Source of the DNA: Deltaproteobacteria bacterium
GTDB taxonomy: Bacteria; Myxococcota_A; Polyangia; Fen-1088
Assembly (NCBI GenBank): GCA_016935975.1
Contig: JAFGPX010000040.1
Coordinates: forward strand, 1-51,784
Length of the DNA stretch: 51,784 nucleotides
Reading direction: 5' to 3'
In this document: piece by piece, positions 18,081 to 26,868 of the stretch
Layout of the letters: the number at the start of each line of letters is the position of its first letter
How positions within the stretch are numbered: position 1 is the first letter of the stretch
The notes under the pieces: generated by a model
Told to the model about the DNA's origin: nothing
What the model saw: the letters and a program-made list of their open reading frames with translations, nothing else
The model's database searches: none
Made by a program: the position numbers and the translations under genes

Positions 18081-19022
18081 ATGAGGTCATTCAAGGTGAC
18101 TCGCGGGTTTGGCGCTTTCTCGGTTCTGACGCTCGCTGGCTGGGCCGTGCTGGTTTTTCACACTGCCGCGCTCGCGCAACAGGCGACGCCTGAGGCCAAG
18201 GACGGCAACACGGCAAGCCCCGAGCAGAAGACGCCACCTGAACAGAAGGCGCCCCCTGAGCAGAAGGCGACACCCGAACCCGCGGCTGCGCCCCAAGCCA
18301 AGCCAACGCCGCCGGCCCAGGAGATGCCGCCCGACTACGGCCCACCACCAGGCTACGGCCAGCCGCCCTCGCCACCGCACCCATACCCGCCGCCCGGCTA
18401 CGGCCCCTACCACGACTACTACTATGGCCCAGGCTACGCGCCACCGCGCTACTACCGGCGGCGCCCCTACTACGCGCCGGCCCCGGTCCGCTACTATCCC
18501 GAACCGATTGCCTACCGCTCCTTCTCGTTCGGCGTCGGGCTCGGCGTGGGCGGGGTGGCGCTGTTTCCCGACGCGGGCGGTGGCGAGAATTCCTCCCGGC
18601 CGGGCATGTCCTACAACCTGCACTTCGGCTTCGGGGTTTATCCCCGCTGGTCGATCGTGCTGTCGGGCGACGGCTCCTTCGCGTACTTCGACGGCTACGA
18701 CATCGATCAGAGCGTGTGGAGCATCGGTCCCCAGGTCTTCCTCACGCGCCATCTTTACGCCCGCGCCGGTATCGGCGTGGCCACCAAGTCGGTCGACGAG
18801 AATGCGGACTACTATTACGACTACGGCTACGGCTACAGCGGCTACTCCGACTCGGGCATGGGCTGGACCGCGGCCATCGGCTGGGAATTCATGCAGAGCT
18901 ACCACGTCGCCTTGGGTCTCGAGCTGGCCGCGACCTACGGCCACTACCAGAGTCACGACGACCTTACCTGGAGCAAGAACCAGGGCACGATCGGCGTCAA
19001 CTTCATGCTGAATCTGTTCTAG
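18081..19022 (+). CDS. Exported protein with Pro/Tyr-rich segment and C-terminal beta-barrel-like domain
   Basis: The 313-residue protein starts at ATG 18081 behind AAGGAG. It has a signal peptide (cleavage near A-L-A-Q-Q, residue 31), then tandem P-E-Q-K-A/T-P-P units, then a Pro/Tyr/Gly-rich segment to about residue 150. The C-terminal 160 residues alternate polar and hydrophobic residues in strands, ending N-F-M-L-N-L-F with a terminal Phe, as in outer-membrane barrels. The layout mirrors the gene at 4992-5708. Function is unknown. Ten bases separate it from the next lipoprotein gene, so they are probably co-transcribed. Confidence 0.7.
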   Translation: MRSFKVTRGFGAFSVLTLAGWAVLVFHTAALAQQATPEAKDGNTASPEQKTPPEQKAPPEQKATPEPAAAPQAKPTPPAQEMPPDYGPPPGYGQPPSPPHPYPPPGYGPYHDYYYGPGYAPPRYYRRRPYYAPAPVRYYPEPIAYRSFSFGVGLGVGGVALFPDAGGGENSSRPGMSYNLHFGFGVYPRWSIVLSGDGSFAYFDGYDIDQSVWSIGPQVFLTRHLYARAGIGVATKSVDENADYYYDYGYGYSGYSDSGMGWTAAIGWEFMQSYHVALGLELAATYGHYQSHDDLTWSKNQGTIGVNFMLNLF

Positions 19023-19031
19023 TGTAGGCAG

Positions 19032-20330
19032 GTGCCGCAGCCACGCATCTCGGCCTACCTGCTCGGCCCGCTCGCCCTCGCCCTGGGGGCCTGCGCCGCG
19101 CCCGCGCCCGTCCCTGAGGGCTGCGGTTCGGACAAGGACTGCAAGCTCGACCGAGTTTGTGAAGCCAACCGCTGCGTATGGCCGCAACCTCCGGCGCAGG
19201 ACGCCGCGGCCCCGTCGCCGCGGGCCGTGCCCCACGAGAAGACCCCGGCCGGACCGCCGGCCCAGGGCATGTTCCGCTTCGATCCCCACCACCGCGGGCG
19301 CTCGCCTTTCCCCTTGCCCAAGCAGAAACCCGACATCCTGTGGACGGTGGAAACCTCGGCGCCCATCACCTCGTCGCCGACCGTCTCGGCCGAGGGGCTC
19401 GTCGTGGTGGGCGGCCACAGCCGCAAGGTCATTGCCGTGAGTCGCGACGGCAAGCCGCGTTGGGGCTTCGTCACCTCCGATCTGGTGTGGAGCACGCCCG
19501 CCATTGCCGCCAACGGCACGGTCTACGTCGGTTCGGACGACGACAACCTGTACGCCCTCGATGGCAAATCGGGCAAGCTCTTGTGGAAGCTGCGCGTGGG
19601 CGCGTGCGCACAGACGGTGGGCATCGGCCCCGAAGCCACTCGCTGCGACGTGGACGCCGGCCCGACCATCGGCCCCGATGGCACCATCTACACCGGCGGC
19701 GACGCCGTGCACGCCATCACTCCGGACGGCAAGCTGCGCTGGCGCTTCGCCACGGGTGGCCACGTGGCCAGCGCGCCGGCCCTCTCCGCCGACGGCACGG
19801 TGTACGCCGGCAGCCGGGACAACAGCATCTACGCCATCGCGCCCGACGGCAGACGGCAGTGGGAATTCCGCGCGCGCGACGACGTCGAATCGAGCCCGGC
19901 CGTCGAGGAAGACGGCACCGTCTACGTGGGCTCCGACGACAACCGCCTCTACGCCCTGAGCCCGCAGGGGCAGCTCCAGTGGGCCTTCACCACGGGCGAC
20001 GACGTGCGCGCCTCGGCCGCCATCGGCCGCGACGGCACGGTGTACATCGGCTCCTTCGACGGTCTGCTCTACGCCATTCGCCGCGATGGCACCCTGCTGT
20101 GGGCGTTCCGCGCCGGTGACCGCATCCTCTCTTCCGCCCTGGTCGACGCCGGCGGGGCCATCCTGGTCGGCTCCCAGGATGACCGCCTGTGGGCCATCGA
20201 GCCCGACGGCAAGCCGCGCTGGTCGGTCGAGCTTGGCGGCGACGTGGACAGCTCGCCCGTCATCGGGCCGGACGGCACCATCTACGTCGGCTCGGACGAC
20301 GGCAGGCTCTACGCCCTGCGCGCGCCGTAG
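19032..20330 (+). CDS. PQQ-like beta-propeller lipoprotein
   Basis: The 432-residue protein starts at GTG 19032, after a purine-rich GGCAGG. Its lipobox is A-L-G-A-C (Cys21). A short Cys-containing segment (residues 30-50, C-x4-D-C-x5-V-C) may be disulfide-bonded. From about 85 onward there are about eight repeats of the form S-P-A-(x)-D-G-T-V-Y-V-G-S-D-D-x-x-L-Y-A-L, the BamB/PQQ-quinoprotein propeller unit. No PQQ dehydrogenase active-site residues are seen, so a binding or scaffold role outside the cytoplasm is more likely than an enzyme. Confidence 0.82.
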   Translation: MPQPRISAYLLGPLALALGACAAPAPVPEGCGSDKDCKLDRVCEANRCVWPQPPAQDAAAPSPRAVPHEKTPAGPPAQGMFRFDPHHRGRSPFPLPKQKPDILWTVETSAPITSSPTVSAEGLVVVGGHSRKVIAVSRDGKPRWGFVTSDLVWSTPAIAANGTVYVGSDDDNLYALDGKSGKLLWKLRVGACAQTVGIGPEATRCDVDAGPTIGPDGTIYTGGDAVHAITPDGKLRWRFATGGHVASAPALSADGTVYAGSRDNSIYAIAPDGRRQWEFRARDDVESSPAVEEDGTVYVGSDDNRLYALSPQGQLQWAFTTGDDVRASAAIGRDGTVYIGSFDGLLYAIRRDGTLLWAFRAGDRILSSALVDAGGAILVGSQDDRLWAIEPDGKPRWSVELGGDVDSSPVIGPDGTIYVGSDDGRLYALRAP

Positions 20331-20429
20331 ACGCCCTTGCCCAGCCGGGTGGACTTTGCGGGACGGAAACGGGGCGACCTATGCCCCTACACGACCAGGA
20401 GTGTAGACTTCGGCCGGACGGAGGCTGCC

Positions 20430-21695
20430 ATGGGCCCAATCGCAACCGTTGCGCAACAAAGGATCGTTGGCTTGACTCTCGGCTGCGCCCTGCTCGCCGC
20501 CGCGTGCGGAGGCCAGGGCTCGAGCCAGCAGCCGCCTGGAACCGGAGGCGCCGGTATGGGAGGCGTGTCCGGGACCGGCGGCACGAGCTCGGTGCAGCCC
20601 GATGCCGCAATGGTTGGCGGAAGCGGCGGCGCCCAGGACACGGGTGGAACCACCGGCACGGCTGTTCCGGACGCGGCCAGGCCGGGTAGCGGGGGTCGCG
20701 CCGGAACCGGCGGGAGCTCGGCCGGCGGCGCGGGCGGCACGCGGATCGGTTCGGGCGGCGCGACGGCCGCCAGCGGCGGCAGCGCGGGACGGCCCGCGAC
20801 CGGGGGAAGGTCCGGAATCGGTGGCAGCCCGGCGACCGGCGGCCGCGCCGGCAGCGGCGGTGCGGCGGGTGGCGGCGCGACCGGCGCGCGCACGGGTGGC
20901 GCTGGCGGAGGGGGCGGCGCCAGCGGCGGCATGACCGGAACGTCGACGACCGCCGTGCCGAGCGAAGGCTGCGGCAAACCCCCGCCCGCGGACGGTCGCC
21001 AGAACATTGACGTCGGCGGAACCTCGCGGGAGTTCATCCTCAAGATCCCCGACGACTACGACAACAACCATCCCTATCGGTTGATCTTCGGGTTCCACGG
21101 CGCCAAGTACAACGACGACTGGGTGGCCACGGGCGTGGCCGGCGCCAGCGGCACGAACCTGTCCGGCCCCTGGTTCGGGCTCGAGGCGGCCTCCAGTGGC
21201 AGCGCGGTCTTCGTGGCGCCACAAGCCAGCGGCAGCGGTTGGGGCGAAAACGATCTCCCCTTCGTCGACGCCATGGTCAAGCAGTTCGAGGCCGAGCTTT
21301 GCATCGACAAGAGCCGCATCTTCTCGACCGGTTTCAGCATGGGCGCCATCATGACCCTCACCCTCGGCTGCAACCGCGCCGACGTGTTCCGCGGCATCGC
21401 GCCCATGTCCGGCCGCTTGCCCACGAGCTGCCCGAACACCCAGCCCCTCGCCTACTGGTCTTCGCACGGCACGAGCGACACCACCATTCGCCCAGCGGAC
21501 GGAGAAGCCGCACGCGACGCGTACGTGAAACGCAACCACTGCACCAGCCAGACCTCGACTCCGAACGACAACAACTGCGTGACCTACCAGGGCTGCGATG
21601 CCGGCTACCCGGTCACATGGTGCACGTTCCCCGGGGTGCACGATCCCGCCCCCTTCGCCGGACCCGAGATCTGGAGCTTCCTCGCCCCGCTCTGA
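20430..21695 (+). CDS. CE1-type esterase lipoprotein (feruloyl/acetylxylan esterase or PHB-depolymerase-like)
   Basis: The 421-residue protein begins MGPIATVAQQ behind ACGGAGG. Its lipobox ends L-L-A-A-A-C (Cys26), and a Gly/Thr/Arg-rich linker runs to about residue 170. The alpha/beta-hydrolase domain follows. The nucleophile is in G-F-S-M-G (Ser303). The acid is probably Asp350 in H-G-T-S-D-T-T. The histidine is His404 in P-G-V-H-D-P. The fold resembles feruloyl esterases of the FaeC/LpqC group, which remove ferulate from arabinoxylan. With the GH11 xylanase and GH8 enzyme nearby, a hemicellulose-debranching role is the simplest reading. Confidence 0.82.
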   Translation: MGPIATVAQQRIVGLTLGCALLAAACGGQGSSQQPPGTGGAGMGGVSGTGGTSSVQPDAAMVGGSGGAQDTGGTTGTAVPDAARPGSGGRAGTGGSSAGGAGGTRIGSGGATAASGGSAGRPATGGRSGIGGSPATGGRAGSGGAAGGGATGARTGGAGGGGGASGGMTGTSTTAVPSEGCGKPPPADGRQNIDVGGTSREFILKIPDDYDNNHPYRLIFGFHGAKYNDDWVATGVAGASGTNLSGPWFGLEAASSGSAVFVAPQASGSGWGENDLPFVDAMVKQFEAELCIDKSRIFSTGFSMGAIMTLTLGCNRADVFRGIAPMSGRLPTSCPNTQPLAYWSSHGTSDTTIRPADGEAARDAYVKRNHCTSQTSTPNDNNCVTYQGCDAGYPVTWCTFPGVHDPAPFAGPEIWSFLAPL

Positions 21696-21858
21696 GAGCC
21701 CGGCCGCGCGAATTCGCGAGCGGCGCCGCGCCTCGACCGCCGAGGCACCCAAGCGCCGACTGCCTTTGGGATCGCCGGGGGGGAAAAAGCGGCCCACCGC
21801 ACTGGACGAGACGGGACAATCGCGCCACGATCATAGGATCTTGCCGACGGGAACGAAA

Positions 21859-23220
21859 ATGAAGAAGACGACGATTCTGTCCGGATTCGTGGCCCTGGTG
21901 GCCTGTGCCTGCGCGGGAAACGAGCAAAAGGGCGACGCCGCGGCTTCGCCCGATGCCGCCGAAGGCAGGGAGGCCGGCGCCGAGCGGGCGCAACAGCCGG
22001 ACCTCGCCCAAGTCCCGGACGGCGCCATGGATGTCGCGCTCGCCGACACGCCGGCTGCGAGCGGCTTTGACGTGGCCGCCGCCCTCGACGTCGCCACTGC
22101 CGTCGACGCGGGGGCCGCCGTCGACATGCCGGCTGCCGTCGATGCGACCGGCGCGGTCGATGTCGCCGGCGGCACCGACGTGCCTGGTGCGGTCGACGCA
22201 GCAGGGACGAGCAGTCCGGTCTGCAACACCTTCAAGTCCGAGGACGGAAGCCAGCTCTATCTGGACAACCTGCAGATGCTCTCGCCTTCGCTGGGCTACG
22301 GCGTCAAGGCGCAGAACGGCGGGCTGGTCGACATCCACCGCACGACCGACGGCGGACGAAACTGGACGAAACTGACCACGCTGGACACCGGCAACAGCGG
22401 GTCGGGAGCATCCTGGGCCATCGGCTTCTATCCCGACGAGCTATGGCTGAGCACGTACTTCTCGGGCATCGGCACAAACGGCACGCTCTTGCGCTCGCTC
22501 GACGGCGTCGCCTGGGAGCGCATGGAGTCGGGCATCCGCGCCCTGTGGAACGACCTGGCCGAGCCCATCGGCACCATCGCCAAGGTGCTGTCCACGCAAG
22601 ACCTGTTCGTGGTCGCCGGCGACGGCCGCAAGGCGCTCGCCGTGACGGCGAATCACGGGGCCACCTGGCGTCGCCTGGACCTGCCCGTGCAGAGCGCCAG
22701 CGTCGCCGCAACCAAGAGCCACCTGTTCCTGCGCGCCAACACCTCGAGCTCGTCGAACGACTGGAGTCTCTACCGCCTGGTGTCCGATAGCCTGCAAGAG
22801 CTGAAGGGCCGCTTGCCCGCCGATTTCTGGCTGACCAGGTGGGCGGTGGCCGTGCAGGACGACGTCGTCACCCTGGTCGACGACGAGGCATCGCACACGC
22901 CGGGGTTCGGGCTCGTGGCCAGCAGCGACGGCGGCGCCACCTTCGCCACGTTGTTGCAGCATGGTGCAAGCGGCGATGCCGACGGCTACCTGCTCCGCCG
23001 CGGGATCTCCTTGGGAAACACCGCCTTCGCCAGCCTCGGCCGTTCGGGAGTCAGGGTCCGCATCACGCGCACCCGCGACGGCGGTGCGACTTGGACGACG
23101 CTTCTGGAGGAATCGACCAGCAACGACCACTACTACGGGTTCCACACCGATTTCCAGGGCAACGCCTACGCGGTCCAGAACGCGTACTACAGCACCGCGG
23201 TTTGCTTGCTGGAAAGATAG
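21859..23220 (+). CDS. Asp-box (BNR) beta-propeller lipoprotein with Val-Asp repeat linker
   Basis: The 453-residue protein starts MKKTTILSGF with a lipobox L-V-A-C (Cys16). Residues about 70-115 form a tandem A-x-V-D-A/V/M linker, encoded by a repeating GTCGA-centred unit. The remaining 335 residues form a predicted propeller with several Asp-box loops: DGGRNWTKL, HGATWRRL, DGGATFATL and DGGATWTTL. Asp boxes occur in sialidases, xyloglucanases and photosystem assembly factor-like proteins. No catalytic triad could be assigned. It follows the CE1 gene by 163 bases on the same strand. Confidence 0.75.
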   Translation: MKKTTILSGFVALVACACAGNEQKGDAAASPDAAEGREAGAERAQQPDLAQVPDGAMDVALADTPAASGFDVAAALDVATAVDAGAAVDMPAAVDATGAVDVAGGTDVPGAVDAAGTSSPVCNTFKSEDGSQLYLDNLQMLSPSLGYGVKAQNGGLVDIHRTTDGGRNWTKLTTLDTGNSGSGASWAIGFYPDELWLSTYFSGIGTNGTLLRSLDGVAWERMESGIRALWNDLAEPIGTIAKVLSTQDLFVVAGDGRKALAVTANHGATWRRLDLPVQSASVAATKSHLFLRANTSSSSNDWSLYRLVSDSLQELKGRLPADFWLTRWAVAVQDDVVTLVDDEASHTPGFGLVASSDGGATFATLLQHGASGDADGYLLRRGISLGNTAFASLGRSGVRVRITRTRDGGATWTTLLEESTSNDHYYGFHTDFQGNAYAVQNAYYSTAVCLLER

Positions 23221-23250
23221 GCAGACCCGAACAGCCCCCAGTTGACACAC

Positions 23251-23265
23251 GGGGAAATATCGGAC
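23251..23265. promoter_or_regulatory. GATATT motif upstream of dedA-like gene
   Basis: The bases GGGGAAATATCGGAC carry, on the minus strand, CCGATATTTCC. This resembles the GATATT-centred motifs at 25141 and 26356-26413. It is 64-78 bases before the dedA-like start. The match is shorter than the others, so it is only suggestive. Confidence 0.25.
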
Positions 23266-23328
23266 ACCTTGACCTGCCGTACGGCGACACAGAGAGACGT
23301 CTAATACTCCCCGGCGCAGAGATCCGTA

Positions 23329-24006
23329 GTGACTGAAGCACTGATTACCCATATCGAAGCGGTGGCAGCCCATGCGCCGGTCTGGGGCCTCATCATCGTG
23401 GTCCTGCTCATGACCATCGAGAGCTCGTTCGTCCCTTTCCCGAGCGAGGTCGTCATGATCCCCGCCGGCTTCTTGGCCGCGCGCGGCTCGCTGACCCTGG
23501 GCTCGCCGCTGGCCGACGCCGTCCTGGCCATCCTCTCTGGCGTGGCCGGCTCGCTCGCGGGCGCCTACATCAACTACTTCCTTTCGCTGAAAGTGGGCGC
23601 GCCTTTCCTCGAACGCTACGGGCGTTTCTTCTTCCTGCCCAAGCCGAAGCTCGAGCGCGCCGAGGAGATCTTCCGCGCCTACGGCGCCGGCGCCACCTTC
23701 GTGTGCCGTTTGCTGCCGGGCATTCGCCAGCTCATCAGCATCCCCGCCGGCATCGCGCGCATGCCGCTTGCCGGCTTCACCCTGTGGACCGGGCTGGGCG
23801 CCGGTATCTGGGTCACCATTCTCACCTTCCTCGGCTACTCGCTCGGCGCGCACACCGCCGCCATGACCTACGCCGAGATCGTGCACTCGGGGAAGGCCAC
23901 GCTTTCGCACAACCTGCCCTGGATCCTCCTCGGGTGCGGCGTGGTCTTCGCGGCCTACGTGCTCGTGCAGAGGCGCGTGATGCGGCGGTCTGCGCCCACC
24001 ACCTGA
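23329..24006 (+). CDS. DedA family membrane protein
   Basis: The 225-residue protein (GTG start) has four to five transmembrane segments and the DedA/VTT hallmarks. They are the E-S-S-F-V-P-F-P-S-E re-entrant motif near residue 31 and the C-R-L-L-P-G-I-R-Q-L-I-S-I-P-A-G-I-A-R motif near 125. DedA proteins are lipid flippase/undecaprenyl-phosphate carrier-like transporters needed for envelope homeostasis; some are reported to affect selenite uptake. It converges on a TerC gene, separated by a hairpin. Confidence 0.9.
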   Translation: MTEALITHIEAVAAHAPVWGLIIVVLLMTIESSFVPFPSEVVMIPAGFLAARGSLTLGSPLADAVLAILSGVAGSLAGAYINYFLSLKVGAPFLERYGRFFFLPKPKLERAEEIFRAYGAGATFVCRLLPGIRQLISIPAGIARMPLAGFTLWTGLGAGIWVTILTFLGYSLGAHTAAMTYAEIVHSGKATLSHNLPWILLGCGVVFAAYVLVQRRVMRRSAPTT

Positions 24007-24062
24007 CGATCCCAACGCTCGTTCGCCGACGCCGGCTTCGCCCCCACGGCTTCCTGTGGCTG

Positions 24063-24081
24063 GCGCCACCCGTAGTGGCGC
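24063..24081. terminator. Hairpin between convergent dedA-like and terC-like genes
   Basis: GCGCCAC at 24063-24069 pairs perfectly with GTGGCGC at 24075-24081 across a five-base loop. Its position between convergent stops suits a bidirectional terminator, but no T-run follows on either side. Confidence 0.4.
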
Positions 24082-24084
24082 GAA

Positions 24085-25002
24085 CTACACCTTCTGCTGC
24101 TGACGAACCAGCAGCGAGGCCAGCGCGGCTAGCGCCAGGGTACCGAACACGACCGCGAGGGAGAGCGCAACCGGTATGTGTACCCAGGGCTGGATCACGA
24201 TCTTCACGCCGATGAAGGCCAGCACCAGGGAGATACCGTAGTTCAGGTACACGAGCTTGAGGGCCAAGCCCGAGATCAAGAAGAAGAGCGAGCGAAGGCC
24301 CAGGATGGCGAACACGTTCGAGGTCAGGACGATGAAGACGTCCGTGGTCACGCCGAAGATGGCCGGAATGGAATCGACGGCGAAGGTCACGTCCACCGTC
24401 TCGATGACGATGAGCACCGCGAGCGAGGGCGTGGCCCAGAGCTTGCCGTCGCGCCGGACCACGAAGTGCGCGCCGCTCTCGTCCTCGGCCACGCGCACCA
24501 GCCTGCGGAACAAGCGCAACACGGGGTTTTTCCCCGGATCGATCTTCTCGTCTTGGTGCAGCAGGAGCTTGATCGCGAGGTAGATCAGGAAGACGCCGAG
24601 GACGTAGAGAATCCAGTGGAAGCGCTGAATCATGGCGGCCCCGACGCCGATGAAGAAGCCCCTGGTCAGGACCGCGCCCACGATGCCCCAGAAGAGGATG
24701 CGGTGCTGGAAGGCCCGCGGCACGGAGAAATACGAGAAGATGATCAAGAAGACGAACAGGTTGTCGGTCGAGAGCGCGAGCTCGAGCAGATACCCCTGGG
24801 TGAACTCCAGTCCCTTGGAGAGGCCATAGACGTAGATGACGTAGCCGTTGAAAAGGGCGGCCAGCGTGACCCACATCGTCACCCACAGGCTGGCCTCGCG
24901 CAGGCTGGGCTCGTGCGCCTTCCGGTTTAGAACCCCCAGGTCCAAAGCCAGCGCCGCCACCACCAGCACGGAGAAGATCACCCAGGCGATGGGACCGCTC
25001 AT
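24085..25002 (-). CDS. TerC/Alx family integral membrane protein
   Basis: The 305-residue protein has about nine helices with the paired acidic motifs of TerC: E-L-A-L-S-T-D-N-L-F-V-F in the first half and V-D-V-T-F-A-V-D-S-I-P-A-I in the second. TerC/Alx proteins are linked to manganese efflux, metal loading of exported enzymes and tellurite resistance. The start (25002) has GGGAGG upstream. It is transcribed leftward, behind the TauE/SafE gene at 25249, with a 246-base gap that contains a GATATT motif. No yybP-ykoY riboswitch pattern was found. Confidence 0.9.
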   Translation of the reverse strand: MSGPIAWVIFSVLVVAALALDLGVLNRKAHEPSLREASLWVTMWVTLAALFNGYVIYVYGLSKGLEFTQGYLLELALSTDNLFVFLIIFSYFSVPRAFQHRILFWGIVGAVLTRGFFIGVGAAMIQRFHWILYVLGVFLIYLAIKLLLHQDEKIDPGKNPVLRLFRRLVRVAEDESGAHFVVRRDGKLWATPSLAVLIVIETVDVTFAVDSIPAIFGVTTDVFIVLTSNVFAILGLRSLFFLISGLALKLVYLNYGISLVLAFIGVKIVIQPWVHIPVALSLAVVFGTLALAALASLLVRQQQKV

Positions 25003-25140
25003 GAGGACCGCCTCCCGCCGTCCGGAACGGCGCTCGGGCGCGGAAGCTCGTCGTCACGATCCGGGTCGGAGATGCATTCGCCACTCATGGCTGGGAGACA
25101 CTCCCCGCGAAATGCCGCTGGCGCAAGCAAATCTTCCCCT

Positions 25141-25155
25141 GGCCGCGATATTCGT
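25141..25155. promoter_or_regulatory. GATATT motif upstream of terC-like gene
   Basis: GGCCGCGATATTCG shares 12 identical bases (GGCCGCGATATT) with the minus-strand reading of 26396-26381. It lies about 140 bases upstream of the terC-like start codon. I propose an operator or activator site shared with the permease gene, as an inference. Confidence 0.35.
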
Positions 25156-25248
25156 CCCCATCGGGTGCGCCGCCGACGTCGAGACAGGCGCCAACTACGT
25201 GCGTGCTGCGGACGAGCACCCCAGGCACCGCCCAGAGGGGCTCGCTTC

Positions 25249-26193
25249 CTACGCGAGTATCTTGTAGAGCATCAGGGCCGCCAGGTACATCGTCGCGATG
25301 CCGATCCACTTCTTGAACGAGCGCTCCGGCATGATACTGACCGTCTTGGCGGCGATGGGAACGGAAAGGATCGCTCCGCCGACCAGCGGCACGACCAACT
25401 CCCAAGGCGGCAGGCCCTTGACGACCACGTAGGCGATGAAGCCGGCCAGGCACATCGTGCCTTCCGCCAGCGAGGTGATACCGATGGCGTTCTTGGCGGA
25501 GACCCCCGACAGGACTTGACCGCCGGTGACCAGCGGGCCGTAGCCGCCGCCGGAAATACCCTTGTTGAAGGCCGCGACCAGCCCGATGACCAGAAGCTTG
25601 AACCACGAGAAGGCCCCTTCCTTTTTCAGGATCGAGCTGACGATGATGTAGATGCCGATGCCGAGGATCATCAGGCCGATGTAGAGCGTCACCCAGAATT
25701 TCGGCAGCGTGACAGCCAAGGCCACCGCGACGAGCGTTCCCGCCAACGAACAGGAGGCGAGGACCAACATGATGCGGAAGGCCTTGGAGCGGTAGTGCAG
25801 ATCGACATTGCCGATGTTGTGGTGACTGAGGGCGCCGAAGAAGCCGCAGATCATCTGCGACAGAAGCACCGTCGGCACGATCTGCAAGGGCTTGAAGCCG
25901 AGGATGATCAGCGCGGGAGTCAGCGTGGTGCCGTAGCCCATTCCGATGGAGGAGTCGACGTATTCGGCGAAGAACGCCATCAGTCCCAGTACCAGCAGCA
26001 CGACGCCCAGGTGGTCGGCCATCATCTGATCCATGGAGTAGCGCTTGACCGTCAGGAGCAGTGCGCCGCTTGCGACCACGATCATGCAGGCCACCCAGAA
26101 GGCCCGCAGCCCGCGGCTCGTCAGCGCGTGGTGAACCGTGTTGTCGAGGACCGCGCCGTCCCCCGGCTTCGCTTGTAGGGTTTCGCTTGCCAT
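25249..26193 (-). CDS. TauE/SafE (TSUP) family permease 1
   Basis: The 314-residue protein begins MASETLQAKPGDG behind a strong AGGAGGAG site. It has eight or so hydrophobic segments arranged as two repeats, each with a Gly-rich turn: A-E-Y-V-D-S-S-I-G-M-G-Y-G-T in the first and F-N-K-G-I-S-G-G-G-Y-G-P in the second. TSUP proteins move sulfite, sulfonates, thiosulfate or other organic anions. The substrate here is unknown. A sigma-54-like promoter and GATATT motifs lie upstream. It is the first of three TSUP genes within 8 kb and is not closely similar to the other two. Confidence 0.88.
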   Translation of the reverse strand: MASETLQAKPGDGAVLDNTVHHALTSRGLRAFWVACMIVVASGALLLTVKRYSMDQMMADHLGVVLLVLGLMAFFAEYVDSSIGMGYGTTLTPALIILGFKPLQIVPTVLLSQMICGFFGALSHHNIGNVDLHYRSKAFRIMLVLASCSLAGTLVAVALAVTLPKFWVTLYIGLMILGIGIYIIVSSILKKEGAFSWFKLLVIGLVAAFNKGISGGGYGPLVTGGQVLSGVSAKNAIGITSLAEGTMCLAGFIAYVVVKGLPPWELVVPLVGGAILSVPIAAKTVSIMPERSFKKWIGIATMYLAALMLYKILA

Positions 26194-26267
26194 TTGCTCC
26201 TCCTGAGAATGAATGCTTCCCGACGTGCTTGAACGGGACGCCGAGTCAGATCAACTGGTCAGATTGC

Positions 26268-26283
26268 TGCACGACCTGTGCCT
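26268..26283 (-). promoter_or_regulatory. Sigma-54-like -24/-12 promoter for TSUP permease 1
   Basis: On the minus strand the sequence is AGGCACAGGTCGTGCA. It has GG and GC separated by exactly ten bases and an intact GGCAC -24 core; the -12 element GTGCA departs from TTGCA at one base. Predicted transcription starts near 26256, leaving a leader of about 60 bases before ATG 26193. Confidence 0.45.
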
Positions 26284-26355
26284 GGTCGAAAGACAGGGAA
26301 AGACTAGGCAGAACGACGAGTTGCAGTGCCTGCCCGTCGATTCGCAGCCCAGGCT

Positions 26356-26413
26356 CCCGTGATATTCGCGGGGAGCACCTGTTAAATATCGCGGCCACCG
26401 TGATATTTGGCGG
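26356..26413. promoter_or_regulatory. Cluster of three GATATT-centred imperfect palindromes (possible activator sites)
   Basis: CCCGTGATATTCGCGGG (26356-26372) and ACCGTGATATTTGGCGGT (26396-26413) both have complementary ends and share CCGTGATATT, 41 bases apart. Between them GTTAAATATCGCGGCC (26381-26396) carries the motif in reverse. They sit 75-145 bases upstream of the sigma-54-like site at 26268-26283, the usual distance for enhancer-binding proteins. Confidence 0.4.
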
Positions 26414-26584
26414 TCCGGCGGCTTGGCACTCTCCGGATCGGAAGGCACGGAACCCCTCCCAGGCCTACCCTCCCGGGTCAAGCCTTTCAAGGTCTTGGAC
26501 AGGGGCGCCGCAACAGGTTGCCCAACTGGGACCCACTTTCGTCACGGACGAGCCTCCCTCGGCCGACGACCGAAGATGCGGAGA

Positions 26585-26711
26585 TGAACAGGGAGGAGCA
26601 GAGGAACAGAGACAGAACGGTTTGGGTCCAGCGACACTTGCACCGACCTCCGCCTTGGGCGAACCCCTTGGTTTGTCTGCTCCTCCGTTCCTCTTCGTTC
26701 TTCCTTCCGCT
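26585..26711. repeat. GGAACAGAG palindromic repeat, copy C
   Basis: The left arm begins GAACAGGGAGGAGCAGAGGA. The right arm (ending GCTCCTCCGTTCCTCTTCGT then TCTTCC) reads as an imperfect reverse complement, about 70% matched over 24 bases. It has the style of copies A and B but a different sequence, so it may be a subfamily. Confidence 0.5.
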
Positions 26712-26868
26712 CAGGGTCGAACACCTTGAAAGGGCCGCCCTCCCAGGGTCTCCATGTCGACGAGTTGGCGAGGGGCACGCTGCATGAAGAACGCGCGGAT
26801 AGCCGTGTTGGTGGCTCGCCCGCCTGCCAACCACGAGAGAGCCTCGGGATACGGCGCCCCTCCGGGCC

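Noticed and set aside
25003..25248. yybP-ykoY manganese riboswitch before the terC-like gene
   Set aside because: The conserved GGGGAGUA-type core and paired junctions could not be found.
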